DNA of 64,000 bases from Pseudomonas sp. P8_241. GTDB taxonomy: Bacteria; Pseudomonadota; Gammaproteobacteria; Pseudomonadales; Pseudomonadaceae. A program made the position numbers and the translations under genes. The notes beneath the pieces are model-generated. The model worked only from the letters and a program-made list of their open reading frames with translations. It was not told where the DNA came from and made no database searches. This document shows positions 1 through 8,160 of this stretch, one piece after another. Numbering within the stretch: position 1 is the stretch's first letter; every line of letters starts with the position of its first letter. The stretch is taken from NCBI RefSeq assembly GCF_034008315.1, contig NZ_CP125377.1, positions 4,962,501 through 5,026,500 of the forward strand, given 5' to 3'.

Positions 1-435
1 GGTTATGCCTTGGGGGCCGGGGTATGTTGGGCGCTGTATATCCTGTTCGGTCAGAAGGCCGGCGCCGACAACGGAGTTCAGACGGCTGCACTGGGGGTGA
101 TGATTGCCGCGTTGTTCGTCGCCCCTATCGGTATTGTCCATGCAGGCTCAGCTCTATTGACGCCAGCCTTGATCCCGGTGGCCCTCGGTGTCGCCATCTT
201 GTCCACCGCATTGCCCTATACCCTGGAAATGGTTGCACTGACCCGCATGCCGGCTCGAACCTTCGGCACACTGATGAGCATTGAACCTGCCGTCGGAGCG
301 CTCTCAGGACTGCTGTTTCTTAATGAGTTCCTTTCACTGTCGCAGTGGATGGCTATCATGTGCATCATTCTGGCCTCCGTGGGTGCGACACTGACCATGG
401 GCAGTGCGGCCAAACCTGCGATAGCGGCAGATTGA
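1..435 (+). CDS. EamA/RhtA-type DMT exporter, 3' part
   Basis: The reading frame is open from the first base and ends with TGA at 433-435, so the gene starts outside the window; about 144 residues are visible. They are mostly hydrophobic with about four to five membrane segments. The stretch reading TLMSIEPAVGALSGLLFLNE is the typical C-terminal EamA repeat signature of the drug/metabolite transporter superfamily, and the closest resemblance is to RhtA, the threonine/homoserine exporter. An inner-membrane efflux role for small amino-acid-like compounds is inferred from the family; the substrate cannot be read from the sequence. Confidence 0.8.
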   Translation, partial: GYALGAGVCWALYILFGQKAGADNGVQTAALGVMIAALFVAPIGIVHAGSALLTPALIPVALGVAILSTALPYTLEMVALTRMPARTFGTLMSIEPAVGALSGLLFLNEFLSLSQWMAIMCIILASVGATLTMGSAAKPAIAAD

Positions 436-600
436 CAGTAGCGATGATGAAGTTCTGGTATTTGGCTCACATTTAGGCCATGTTTAGGTCCGCAAATCAG
501 AGTCAGGCAAGGGCGACTTCAGACAGGGATTTCAGACGCTTCAAGCAAAGCGATCGGAAGCAGACCCGGGCACAAGACCCGGGCGCTATAAAGGATAGTA

Positions 601-882
601 ATGAAACGAATTTTGATACTGATCGCCGTACTTGCAATTGCAGGTTGCGCAGCGACATCAGAAACCAAGATCAAACATGGCAAGAAAGGGCTGCATATCA
701 ACTGTTCCGGGCTCTCTTCATCCTGGGACAAATGTTATGCCAGCGCCGCCAATGCTTGCGCTCCCAAGGGATACAAAGTGATTGCCAAGTCGGGAGATGC
801 GGTCGAAGAGCCTGGTGATTACCCGTTTGGTCTCAATCCTGCGGGCTATACCAGCCGCAGCATGATCGTAATCTGCAAATAG
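601..882 (+). CDS. small putative lipoprotein, 93 aa
   Basis: The product has a short basic N-terminus, a hydrophobic stretch and a lipobox ending LAIAGC at about residues 11-16, so it should be cleaved and lipidated by signal peptidase II. The mature part has four further Cys residues (NCSG, DKCY, NACA, VICK), which could form two disulfides in the periplasm. AGGA lies about 6 bases before the ATG and supports this start. I do not recognise the family beyond small pseudomonad lipoproteins. It stands alone between the exporter gene and a convergent tetR gene. Confidence 0.7.
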   Translation: MKRILILIAVLAIAGCAATSETKIKHGKKGLHINCSGLSSSWDKCYASAANACAPKGYKVIAKSGDAVEEPGDYPFGLNPAGYTSRSMIVICK

Positions 883-890
883 GAGCCCCC

Positions 891-1451
891 TCAGGCTACC
901 GGACCTGCGATCTGGCGACCGATCTCATCGTAGCTGGATTTCAGCACCCTGCGCTGAGTATCCGGAGTCGCCAGCATCCGCGCTACAACCAGTGCCCCAA
1001 TGCATTGCGACAGGATCGCCCACGCCAAGCTGTCGCTGTGCAAAATATCTGCCCAACTTTCCTGAAGCCGACAGATCCAGTGTTCTGCCTGTAGGCGGAT
1101 CTTCATGTCTGACCGGGCGATCTCAGCTCCCAATGCAGGCAGCGCGCAACCGGTTTCCGGATGTTCGACATGGGACATGCTGAGATAAAGCTTGAGACAG
1201 CGCTCAAGCTTTTCTCGATCCTGCTCCGCCCCCAAACGCTCCAGGCTTTGGCGAAGCTCACGTTCGACAATGGTCGCGAACAATTCATCCTTCGATGAGA
1301 AGTGGCTATAGAAAGCACCGCCACTCAAACCGATTGCTTTCATCAAACCATCGACACCTACCGTCGAGAAACCGGACTTCTTGGCCGAAACCGCACTGCT
1401 TTGCAGCAGCTTCTCCTTGGTTTCCAACTTGTGACCGCTCGAATAACGCAT
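891..1451 (-). CDS. TetR/AcrR family transcriptional repressor
   Basis: A 186-residue protein with an N-terminal TetR helix-turn-helix (about residues 10-55; the recognition region reads GLSGGAFYSHFSSKDEL) and an all-helical ligand-binding C-terminal part. I start it at the ATG at 1451-1449, preceded by GGGGAGAAGG, rather than 16 codons upstream where the frame is also open. It is divergent from the SDR gene at 1542, and a 22-bp near-perfect palindrome lies between them, so autoregulation and control of the SDR/isomerase pair is the likely job. The inducing ligand is unknown. Confidence 0.85.
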   Translation of the reverse strand: MRYSSGHKLETKEKLLQSSAVSAKKSGFSTVGVDGLMKAIGLSGGAFYSHFSSKDELFATIVERELRQSLERLGAEQDREKLERCLKLYLSMSHVEHPETGCALPALGAEIARSDMKIRLQAEHWICRLQESWADILHSDSLAWAILSQCIGALVVARMLATPDTQRRVLKSSYDEIGRQIAGPVA

Positions 1452-1508
1452 AGCCTTCTCCCCGAATTGAATCCCTTGACGCTCGCCGAATCGTAGCATA
1501 ACGTTCGT

Positions 1509-1530
1509 TTAGTTAACGATCGTTTACTAA
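1509..1530. promoter_or_regulatory. candidate TetR operator, 22-bp palindrome
   Basis: Half-sites TTAGTTAACGA and TCGTTTACTAA match as an inverted repeat at 10 of 11 positions. The element lies between the divergent tetR gene (start 1451) and the SDR gene (start 1542), immediately before the SDR ribosome binding site, where bound repressor could block both promoters. Confidence 0.55.
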
Positions 1531-1541
1531 AGGATCAACCC

Positions 1542-2270
1542 ATGAATAACAAGAAGGTCGTACTGGTTGTAGGGGCAGGTGATGCAACAGGCGGCGCAAT
1601 TGCCAAACGCTTTGCCGCAGAAGGTTTTGTCGCTTGCGTCACTCGTCGCAGCGCGGACAAACTCCAACCACTGGTCGACGCCATCAAGGCCCAAGGCGGT
1701 GAAGCATGCGGGTTTGCCTGCGATGCGCGCAAAGAAGAAGACGTGGTCGCCCTGGTGGAACAGATTGAAAGCCAGATTGGCCCCATCGAAGCGTTCGTGT
1801 TCAACATCGGCGCCAACGTGCCGTGCAGCATTCTCGAAGAAACGGCCCGCAAGTATTTCAAGATTTGGGAAATGGCCTGCTTCTCGGGTTTTCTCAACGC
1901 CCGAGAAGTGGCCAAACGCATGGCCAAGCGTCAACGTGGAACGATTCTCTTCACTGGAGCGACCGCGGGGATGCGTGGCGCTGCCGGATTCGCCGCCTTT
2001 GCGGGCGCCAAGCATGGGATCCGCGCGTTGGCCCAGAGCATGGCTCGTGAGCTGGGGCCAATGAACATTCACGTCGCCCACGTGGTCGTCGATGGCGCCA
2101 TCGATACCGACTTCATCCGCGAGAGTTTTCCCGAGAAGTATGCGACCAAGGACCAGGACGGCATTCTCAATCCCGAACACATCGCAGAGAACTATTGGTA
2201 TTTGCACACCCAGCCCCGCGACGCCTGGACCTTTGAGCTCGACCTGCGTCCCTGGAGCGAACGCTGGTAA
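1542..2270 (+). CDS. SDR family oxidoreductase-like protein with Phe at the catalytic Tyr position
   Basis: A 242-residue Rossmann-fold protein. The cofactor loop reads GAGDATGGAIA (about residues 11-21) and a TRRS basic pair after beta-2 suggests NADP(H). The usual YxxxK active-site motif is present as FAGAK (near residue 148-152), so the catalytic Tyr is Phe, while the Lys and the conserved helix RALAQSMARELGP are kept. This replacement occurs in a known SDR subgroup, as I recall, so it is probably not a sequencing error. AAAGGA precedes the ATG. It is followed by an isomerase gene in the same direction; both are probably controlled by the divergent TetR. Substrate unknown. Confidence 0.8.
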   Translation: MNNKKVVLVVGAGDATGGAIAKRFAAEGFVACVTRRSADKLQPLVDAIKAQGGEACGFACDARKEEDVVALVEQIESQIGPIEAFVFNIGANVPCSILEETARKYFKIWEMACFSGFLNAREVAKRMAKRQRGTILFTGATAGMRGAAGFAAFAGAKHGIRALAQSMARELGPMNIHVAHVVVDGAIDTDFIRESFPEKYATKDQDGILNPEHIAENYWYLHTQPRDAWTFELDLRPWSERW

Positions 2271-2312
2271 GCCCTCCCCTCCCCCACAACAATAAAACGA
2301 GCAGCATTGATC

Positions 2313-2903
2313 ATGAGCAAAACCGTGGAGTTCTACTTCGACCTCGGCAGCCCTGCCACTTACCTGGCCTACACCCAGTTACCGAAGATCTGCGCGAAGA
2401 CCGACGCGCAGTTGATCTACGTTCCAATCTTGCTGGGCGGTGTATTCAAAGCCACCGGCAACGCCTCACCAGCGACGGTTCCGGCCAAGGGCCGCTACAT
2501 GTTTCAGGACCTGGACCGCTACGCCAAACGCTACGGCGTGCCATTGAAGTTCAATCCGCAATTTCCGATCAATACGCTGATGCTGATGCGTGCCGTGACG
2601 GGCATCCAGTCGCGCCAGCCCGAGCGTTTTTGCGCATTTATCGAATGCCTGTTCAAGGCTCTGTGGGTAGACGGTCGTAGTCTCGATGAGTCGGCCACTG
2701 TTGCAGCAGTGCTGATCGAAAACGGTTTTAATCCCCACGAAGTGCTGGCGCTGACGGCAGACGAAGAGGTCAAAGCCACGCTTAAGGACAACACAGAGAA
2801 AGCGGTGCGACGGGGAGTGTTTGGGGCGCCGAGCATGTTTGTCGGCGACCAGTTGTACTTCGGCCAGGATCGATTGGACTTTGTCCTTGAAGCCTTGAGC
2901 TGA
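2313..2903 (+). CDS. 2-hydroxychromene-2-carboxylate isomerase-like (DsbA/kappa-GST fold)
   Basis: A 196-residue thioredoxin-fold protein starting MSKTVEFYFDLGSPATYLAY, the N-terminal signature of HCCA isomerase and kappa-class glutathione transferases; the Ser in GSPATY is the expected glutathione-activating residue. The C-terminal GVFGAPSMFVGDQLYFGQDRL contains the cis-Pro turn typical of this family. The ATG at 2313 is preferred over an in-frame TTG two codons earlier. It follows the SDR gene by 42 bases and is probably co-transcribed. A glutathione-dependent isomerisation or conjugation in aromatic compound metabolism is inferred only from family membership. Confidence 0.8.
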   Translation: MSKTVEFYFDLGSPATYLAYTQLPKICAKTDAQLIYVPILLGGVFKATGNASPATVPAKGRYMFQDLDRYAKRYGVPLKFNPQFPINTLMLMRAVTGIQSRQPERFCAFIECLFKALWVDGRSLDESATVAAVLIENGFNPHEVLALTADEEVKATLKDNTEKAVRRGVFGAPSMFVGDQLYFGQDRLDFVLEALS

Positions 2904-2913
2904 ATCTCGACTA

Positions 2914-2942
2914 CCCGCCACCCTGAGGTTCAGGGTGGCGGG
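2914..2942. terminator. hairpin between convergent genes
   Basis: A perfect 13-bp stem (CCCGCCACCCTGA and its complement) with a 3-base loop lies between the isomerase gene and the convergent aminopeptidase P gene. There is no long T run on either side, so it is an intrinsic-terminator-like or bidirectional stem without a classic tail. Confidence 0.6.
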
Positions 2943-2974
2943 AAATACCCTTGATCAATCGAGCTGCGTTACAG

Positions 2975-4786
2975 TTAAACCGCCGCCGTACGGGTATTCA
3001 ACCAAGCAAGGGCTGCACCCTCGAGCAACGGACTCAAGCGTTCGCGCACTTCAGCGTGATAGGCGTTGAACCATTGCTTTTCGTCCTCAGTCAGCAACGA
3101 TGTTTCCAGGCAACGCGTGTCGATCGGGCACAGGGTCAGGGTTTCGAATTTCAGGAATTCGCCGAACTCGCTTTTTCCGGCCTCACGATTAATCGCCAGG
3201 TTTTCGATCCGCACGCCCCAACGACCTGGGCGATAGGTGCCTGGTTCAATGGACGTGATCATCCCCGGTAGCATTGCGGTCTGCGGTGCAGGTGCAGCCT
3301 GATAGGCGATCACTTGCGGGCCTTCGTGGACATTCAGGAAGTAGCCTACGCCGTGGCCGGTGCCATGACCGTAGTCGACGCTTTCGGCCCAGATCGGCGC
3401 ACGGGCGATGGCATCAAGCAACGGCGACAGGATGCCTTTCGGGAACTGTGCACGGGACAGGGCAATCACCCCCTTGAGCACACGGGTGCAATCACGCTTC
3501 TGTTCTGTCGTCGGCGTGCCGACCGGTACCATCCGCGTAATATCGGTTGTGCCGCCCAGATATTGGCCACCGGAGTCAATCAGCAACAAACCGTCTCCTT
3601 CGATCACCGCATGCTCTTCCTCGGTGGCGTGATAGTGCGGCATCGCGCCATTGGCGTTGAACGCGGCAATGGTGTTGAAGCTCAGCGAGACGTAATCCGG
3701 ACGGCGCTCACGGGCAGCCGTCAGGTGTTCGTCGATGGTCAGCTCGGTGATGCGTTCGCGCCCCATTGCCGAATCCAGCCAGGCAAAGAACTCGCAAAGC
3801 GCCGCGCCGTCCTGCTCCATGGCCTTGCGGATGTGTTCGGCATCAGCCAGGCTTTTCTGCGATTTGGCCAGGGTGGTCGGATTCAGACCTTCTGTCAGTT
3901 TGACACCGCTGCGCAGGTTTTCCAGCAGACCGGCCGTGACCCGTGCCGGGTCGACTTGCAGGCTTGCCCCTTCCGGAACAGCTTTCAGCGCCGCTGCCAC
4001 TTCGCTGTAATCACGCAGGGTCACGCCATCCTGTTCAAGGATTGCGCGCAGCTCGGCGCTCACTTTGCTCAGAGCCACGAACAGGGTGGCCTGCTGCTGG
4101 CTGATCAAAGCGAAAGAAACGAACACCGGATTGAACGACACGTCACCGCCGCGCAGGTTGAACAGCCAGGCGATGTCATCGAGGGTGGCGATAAAATGCC
4201 AGTCGGCGCCTCGGGATTTCAGGGTTTCACGCAGCTTGGCGAGTTTTTCGCCACGGCTGACGGTCGCCTGCGGTGGCAAGTGTTGATAGATCGGTTCGTT
4301 TGGCAGCTGAGGGCGATCACTCCAGACAGTGCTCAACAGATCGATATCTGTGCGCAAACGGGCACCGCGCTCTTCAAGCTTGCCTCCCAATGTCCTCGCC
4401 GAAGCGACGGCCATCACCGCACCATCAACCGCGACAACGCCACCCTCAGGCGTTTGCTCGGCCAGCCATTCCAGCGGTCCGGGCTGACCCGGTTGCAGCT
4501 TGACCAGTTCGATGCCGCTGCCGTTGAGTTCCTTGGTAGCCTGCTCCCAATAACGGCTGTCGGCCCAAACGCCGGCAAAGTCCGGGGTTACGATCAGTGT
4601 ACCAACCGAACCGTGGAAGCCTGACAACCATTGGCGGCCTTGCCAGTAACCTGGCAGATATTCGGATAGGTGCGGGTCGGCCGACGGCACCAGCAAGGCA
4701 TGGATGCCTTCCCGGCTCATCAGTTCACGGGTTTGCGCCAGGCGCTGGGGCACCGATCCATTGATCGAAGACTGCATATTCATCAT
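2975..4786 (-). CDS. Xaa-Pro aminopeptidase P (M24B)
   Basis: About 600 residues, the long aminopeptidase P architecture: two creatinase-like N-terminal domains (to about residue 310), an M24 'pita-bread' catalytic domain and a C-terminal M24_C segment. Metal ligands are visible in order: Asp in LIDSGG, Asp in GGTTDITR, His in GHGTGHGVG, Glu in TSIEPGTY and Glu in VRIENLA. It removes N-terminal residues ahead of proline in the cytoplasm. AGGAG lies just upstream of two adjacent ATGs (4786 and 4783); the second has the better spacing. It is followed on the same strand, upstream, by a cysteine desulfurase gene 61 bases away. Confidence 0.9.
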   Translation of the reverse strand: MMNMQSSINGSVPQRLAQTRELMSREGIHALLVPSADPHLSEYLPGYWQGRQWLSGFHGSVGTLIVTPDFAGVWADSRYWEQATKELNGSGIELVKLQPGQPGPLEWLAEQTPEGGVVAVDGAVMAVASARTLGGKLEERGARLRTDIDLLSTVWSDRPQLPNEPIYQHLPPQATVSRGEKLAKLRETLKSRGADWHFIATLDDIAWLFNLRGGDVSFNPVFVSFALISQQQATLFVALSKVSAELRAILEQDGVTLRDYSEVAAALKAVPEGASLQVDPARVTAGLLENLRSGVKLTEGLNPTTLAKSQKSLADAEHIRKAMEQDGAALCEFFAWLDSAMGRERITELTIDEHLTAARERRPDYVSLSFNTIAAFNANGAMPHYHATEEEHAVIEGDGLLLIDSGGQYLGGTTDITRMVPVGTPTTEQKRDCTRVLKGVIALSRAQFPKGILSPLLDAIARAPIWAESVDYGHGTGHGVGYFLNVHEGPQVIAYQAAPAPQTAMLPGMITSIEPGTYRPGRWGVRIENLAINREAGKSEFGEFLKFETLTLCPIDTRCLETSLLTEDEKQWFNAYHAEVRERLSPLLEGAALAWLNTRTAAV

Positions 4787-4847
4787 GACTCCTGCTAACC
4801 ACTCATCATTATTGTTGCGCGCCGATCAGCGTCGGCACTTTATCGCC

Positions 4848-6005
4848 CTATTGCCAGAATGCCGGGGCACTGGCGCAGGCTGTTTTGATCAGTTCTACCG
4901 CTTGGTCGATATCCTGTTCCGTGGTGAAACGTCCCAGGCTCAAGCGAATCGTGCGTCCGGCCGCTCGGGCATCGAGCCCCAGGGCAAGCAACACGTGGGA
5001 TGGGGCATTGCTCGCGGAATTGCAGGCCGAGGTCGCGGAAAACGCGATCGAATGGCCCAACACCGCCGAATTGAATTCCCCTTCGCCGAAAGTCAGGCTC
5101 AAGGTATGGGGAATGCGCCGGGACGGGCTGCCATTGAGGTGCACACCGGGCAGGCTCAGCAGTTGCTTCAGCAGCCGTTCACGCAAGCGCAGGATCTGGG
5201 CTTTTTCTGTTTCGAACAGCGCCGCCGCTAACGTGAAAGCCTCTCCCATGGCAACGATCTGATGGGTCGCCAACGTTCCGGAGCGCAAACCACCTTCGTG
5301 ACCGCCGCCGTGGATCTGCGCCTGCAAACGCGTTTGCGCACGCGGGCCGATGTACAAAGCGCCAATACCCTTCGGGCCGTAAAGCTTGTGTGCAGAGAAT
5401 GACATCAGATCCACCGGCCACTGCGCCAGGTCGATCGCCACTTTGCCTGCCCCCTGTGCGGCGTCGACATGGAACAACGCACCGCGCCCACGCACCACTT
5501 CGCCAATCGCCAGGATGTCGTTGAGCGTCCCCAGTTCATTATTGACCAGCATCAACGACACCAGAAAAGTGTCTTCGCGCATGGCGTCGTTGACGGCTTG
5601 CGCAGTGATCAGACCTTCGGCGTCCGGTACCAGATAGGTCACCGCGACACCGGCGTCCTGCAATTGCCGGGCGGTGTCGAGAATCGCTTTGTGTTCGATC
5701 TGGCTGGTGATGATGTGGCCACCGGTCATTGCGCGAGCCTGGGCCACTCCCTTGAGGGCCAAATTGTTGGACTCAGTGGCACCGGATGTCCAGACGATCT
5801 GTTCAGGCATTGCGCCGACCAGTTCAGCGACCTGACGTCGCGCCTGTTCGACCGATTGCCGAGCCTGCTGGCCAAACGCGTGGGAGCTTGAAGCCGGGTT
5901 GCCGAAATTGCCGGTGAACCCCAGGCACTCGACCATGACTTTGATGACCCGCTCATCCACCGGCGTGGTGGCGGCGTAATCGAAATACAACGGACGTTTA
6001 TTCAT
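4848..6005 (-). CDS. class V aminotransferase, cysteine desulfurase (IscS/NifS-like)
   Basis: A 385-residue PLP enzyme. It starts with the family motif YFDYAATTPVD, carries the Schiff-base Lys in SFSAHKLYGPKG (about residue 204) and the mobile-loop catalytic Cys in SATSACNSA (about residue 325). The C-terminal RLSLGRFTTEQDID is typical. It converts cysteine to alanine, giving a persulfide for Fe-S cluster or thio-cofactor assembly. No iscR/iscU/suf genes are adjacent, so this is probably a stand-alone second desulfurase rather than the main IscS. Confidence 0.85.
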   Translation of the reverse strand: MNKRPLYFDYAATTPVDERVIKVMVECLGFTGNFGNPASSSHAFGQQARQSVEQARRQVAELVGAMPEQIVWTSGATESNNLALKGVAQARAMTGGHIITSQIEHKAILDTARQLQDAGVAVTYLVPDAEGLITAQAVNDAMREDTFLVSLMLVNNELGTLNDILAIGEVVRGRGALFHVDAAQGAGKVAIDLAQWPVDLMSFSAHKLYGPKGIGALYIGPRAQTRLQAQIHGGGHEGGLRSGTLATHQIVAMGEAFTLAAALFETEKAQILRLRERLLKQLLSLPGVHLNGSPSRRIPHTLSLTFGEGEFNSAVLGHSIAFSATSACNSASNAPSHVLLALGLDARAAGRTIRLSLGRFTTEQDIDQAVELIKTACASAPAFWQ

Positions 6006-6211
6006 AAAAGACTCGCAGAGCGTGTTCCGGGATCAGGAAGCTCGTGACTGCAAACGGCAAGGCGCAGCCTTGTGAGCTGCGCGCAGTTTTCAGAACGTTA
6101 CCAATACCTGATCGGATGCCGTTAAAGAAGTACAACTTCATTTAAAAGTGCGTAGGAACGCTCCTGAAAAGCCAGCTTAACAGGCATCGGGCGACCGGTC
6201 GAAGCAGCGCG

Positions 6212-6826
6212 TCAGCTAAAGCTTTCGAGCAACAATGGATACAATGAAATCACCAGCAGTGCAGCCATCCCCCAGTTGAACAGACGCAACCAGCGACGGT
6301 CTTTCAACACATTGCGCAACAACGTGCCGCACGCGGCCCAGACACTGACGCTTGGCAGATTAATGAGCGCAAACACCGCAGCGATCACGATCACATTGGT
6401 GAAATAACCCTGCATCGGCGTGTAAGTGCTGATGGCACCGATGGCCATGATCCACGCCTTGGGATTGACCCACTGGAACGCGGCTGCGCCCAGATAGCTG
6501 ATCGGTTTCGCTTCGCCCTGCTGGCTGTCCGACACTGGCCCGGAATGAGCGATTTTCCATGCCAGGTACAGCAGATAAGCGGCACCGACGTATCGCAGTA
6601 CGGAATAGAGCACCGGATAAGTCTGGAATACCGCGCCAAGTCCGAAACCCACGGCGACGACGAGAACAAAAAACCCGCAGGTGATGCCCAGCATGTGCGG
6701 GATAGTGCGGTTGAAGCCAAAGTTGACGCCCGATGCGAGCAACATGGTGTTGTTCGGGCCGGGGGTAATTGAAGTGACGAGGGCAAACAGAGCGAAGCCC
6801 AGGAGCAGGTCAAGTGAGAGTGTCAT
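6212..6826 (-). CDS. LysE/RhtB family amino acid exporter
   Basis: A 204-residue integral membrane protein with about six hydrophobic segments. The N-terminal segment ends in ITPGPNNTMLLASG, the LysE-family signature, and FQWVNPKAWIMAIGAI is the second conserved block. It should export amino acids or analogues from the cytoplasm; the substrate is not predictable. The ATG at 6826 begins directly at the first membrane segment. The 206-base gap before the desulfurase gene shows no clear element. Confidence 0.88.
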   Translation of the reverse strand: MTLSLDLLLGFALFALVTSITPGPNNTMLLASGVNFGFNRTIPHMLGITCGFFVLVVAVGFGLGAVFQTYPVLYSVLRYVGAAYLLYLAWKIAHSGPVSDSQQGEAKPISYLGAAAFQWVNPKAWIMAIGAISTYTPMQGYFTNVIVIAAVFALINLPSVSVWAACGTLLRNVLKDRRWLRLFNWGMAALLVISLYPLLLESFS

Positions 6827-6927
6827 CGGTGGCAGTCCATCAGGGTCAGTCAGGCATTGACCCTATCGCACACCTTGAGCGAAACCCACGGACAGTTACG
6901 TGAAACTTCAACCGGTACAGTTTTTGA

Positions 6928-7197
6928 TTAGCTTGGGCGGCCGTGAAGCTGTACAGATCGCTCGGCGTTCATTTCGCCCTGTCTGTCGAAGCGGAACGAC
7001 TTCTGCGACTCGCCAAGCAATTCAGCTTTTTTCGCGTGGTACTCGTCAAAAGACAAGCCGCGACGATTCAACGCCTCCAACGCCAGTTCCCTGCTTTCTT
7101 CAGCGCTGTAGGGCCGTAGCTCAGGGGAAACATGGCTGGCACATCCGGCGAGCACGGAAACGGCAAACAGCAGGAAAATGGCGATTAGAGGTTTCAT
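6928..7197 (-). CDS. small putative lipoprotein, 89 aa
   Basis: Starting at the ATG at 7197 (AGGACG upstream), the product has a signal peptide with lipobox SVLAGC (Cys at about residue 18), then a short, charged, mostly helical mature part with the stretch ALNRRGLSFDEYHAKKAELL. The frame is open 13 codons further upstream, but that start would put a charged leader before the signal peptide. This looks like a SHOCT-like short C-terminal motif typical of small membrane-anchored proteins. Function unknown. Confidence 0.65.
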   Translation of the reverse strand: MKPLIAIFLLFAVSVLAGCASHVSPELRPYSAEESRELALEALNRRGLSFDEYHAKKAELLGESQKSFRFDRQGEMNAERSVQLHGRPS

Positions 7198-7441
7198 TTC
7201 AGGCGTCCTGGCATCTGGGTTCGGGGCAATGAACACAGGCTACCCGTGCCTTCGAACCGGCAGAAATCAACGCGCTCGATAGTGGCTATCTGAAAAACGG
7301 AAACATGCCGTTCATCTGGAGCGCAGGATGACGCTGCTCGTCGGGCGCTCAGTTGCCGTGATGAGGCTGGCCTATATTTATCCGGCCGGATAACGGCACA
7401 GAACCTCCATGTCTCACACAACAAAAACAGGGAGATCCATC

Positions 7442-7900
7442 ATGAGCGTCAAACCCATTCCAGAGGGGTATCACAGCATCACACCTTATCTGGGCATTCA
7501 AAAAGCCGCCCAGGCCATCGACTTCTACAAAAAAGCCTTCGGCGCCATTGAAGTGATGCGACTGGCCATGCCTGATGGTGGTATCGGTCATGCCGAACTG
7601 CGTATCGGTGATTGCCCGATCATGTTGGGCACGCCGTGCGATCAAGGGCCGCTGAGTAATCCGGACAGCACGCCATCCGTGGGCCTGCACCTGTATGTGA
7701 CGGATGTCGACAAATCCTACAAACAGGCCATTGAGGCCGGTGCAACCATCGTGTCCGAGGTCAAGGATCAGTTTTACGGCGACCGTTCCGGGACATTGAA
7801 AGATCCCTATGGGCACCTGTGGTTCCTGGCCACGCGCAAGGAGGACCTGACCCAGGAGCAGATCGAGCAACGGGCCAAAGAGATGTTCAGTCAGGGTTGA
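7442..7900 (+). CDS. VOC family (PhnB/glyoxalase-like) protein
   Basis: A 152-residue protein with the PhnB-type beginning GYHSITPYLGIQKAAQAIDFYKKAFG and the paired beta-alpha-beta-beta-beta modules of the vicinal oxygen chelate fold; FYGDRSGTLKDPYGHLWFLAT is the conserved C-terminal block. The start ATG at 7442 is preceded by CAGGGAGATC; an upstream ATG at 7409 is in frame but lacks a good ribosome site. Members bind a divalent metal or none and serve in glyoxalase, dioxygenase or resistance roles. The exact function is not assignable. Confidence 0.8.
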   Translation: MSVKPIPEGYHSITPYLGIQKAAQAIDFYKKAFGAIEVMRLAMPDGGIGHAELRIGDCPIMLGTPCDQGPLSNPDSTPSVGLHLYVTDVDKSYKQAIEAGATIVSEVKDQFYGDRSGTLKDPYGHLWFLATRKEDLTQEQIEQRAKEMFSQG

Positions 7901-7905
7901 AGCAC

Positions 7906-7966
7906 GCAAAGATCGCAGCCTGCGACAAGAGCGGTGATCGGGCATAACGACCGCAGGCTGCGGTTC
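7906..7966. repeat. degenerate REP-like inverted pair
   Basis: GATCGCAGCCTGCG and, about 40 bases later, CGCAGGCTGCGGTTC form an inverted pair resembling the GATCGCAGCCTTCGG-type REP of fluorescent pseudomonads. It lies between the VOC gene and the fpv operon. Confidence 0.5.
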
Positions 7967-8160
7967 TCCACGTCAATCGGGCATTGAAGTAATAACAAGA
8001 AACATTTACTTTTGCATTGCCGTTCGGGTTTTTCAGTCATCATTCGTCTTATCTAGATGCAGTCGGTCGCGTAGGCAAAAGCCACGACCGTACTTTCCAG
8101 GGACATCGTCGCTGTGAATCCCGCAGCAGAGCCCCTCCCATCCAGGCAAGACCTCTCACC
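7967..8160 (+). promoter_or_regulatory. leader region of the fpv operon, no exact IS box
   Basis: This stretch must hold the fpvG operon promoter. Unlike the other pyoverdine genes here, no TAAAT-N16-CGT box is present. The best partial candidates are GAAAC at 7999 with a CGT 17 bases on, and an AAGTAA/TTACTT inverted pair at about 7988-8010 that is only vaguely Fur-box-like. Neither is convincing. Confidence 0.25.

Noticed and set aside
563..584. Repeated GACCCGGGC before the small lipoprotein gene
   Set aside because: Two short direct copies separated by 3 bases, with no hairpin tail and no known operator pattern; probably chance in GC-rich DNA.
3314..4624. A 436-codon plus-strand frame opposite aminopeptidase P
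   Set aside because: It has no recognisable motif, and the minus-strand protein has a full set of M24 metal ligands.
7999..8023. GAAAC-N17-CGT as an IS box for fpvG
   Set aside because: Both the -35 core and the spacing deviate from the pattern shared by the four other boxes here.
8017..8160. Upstream extension of the fpvG open frame
   Set aside because: It has no membrane or signal features and no good ribosome site; homologues start at the KSRSKIWFLVHSW segment.
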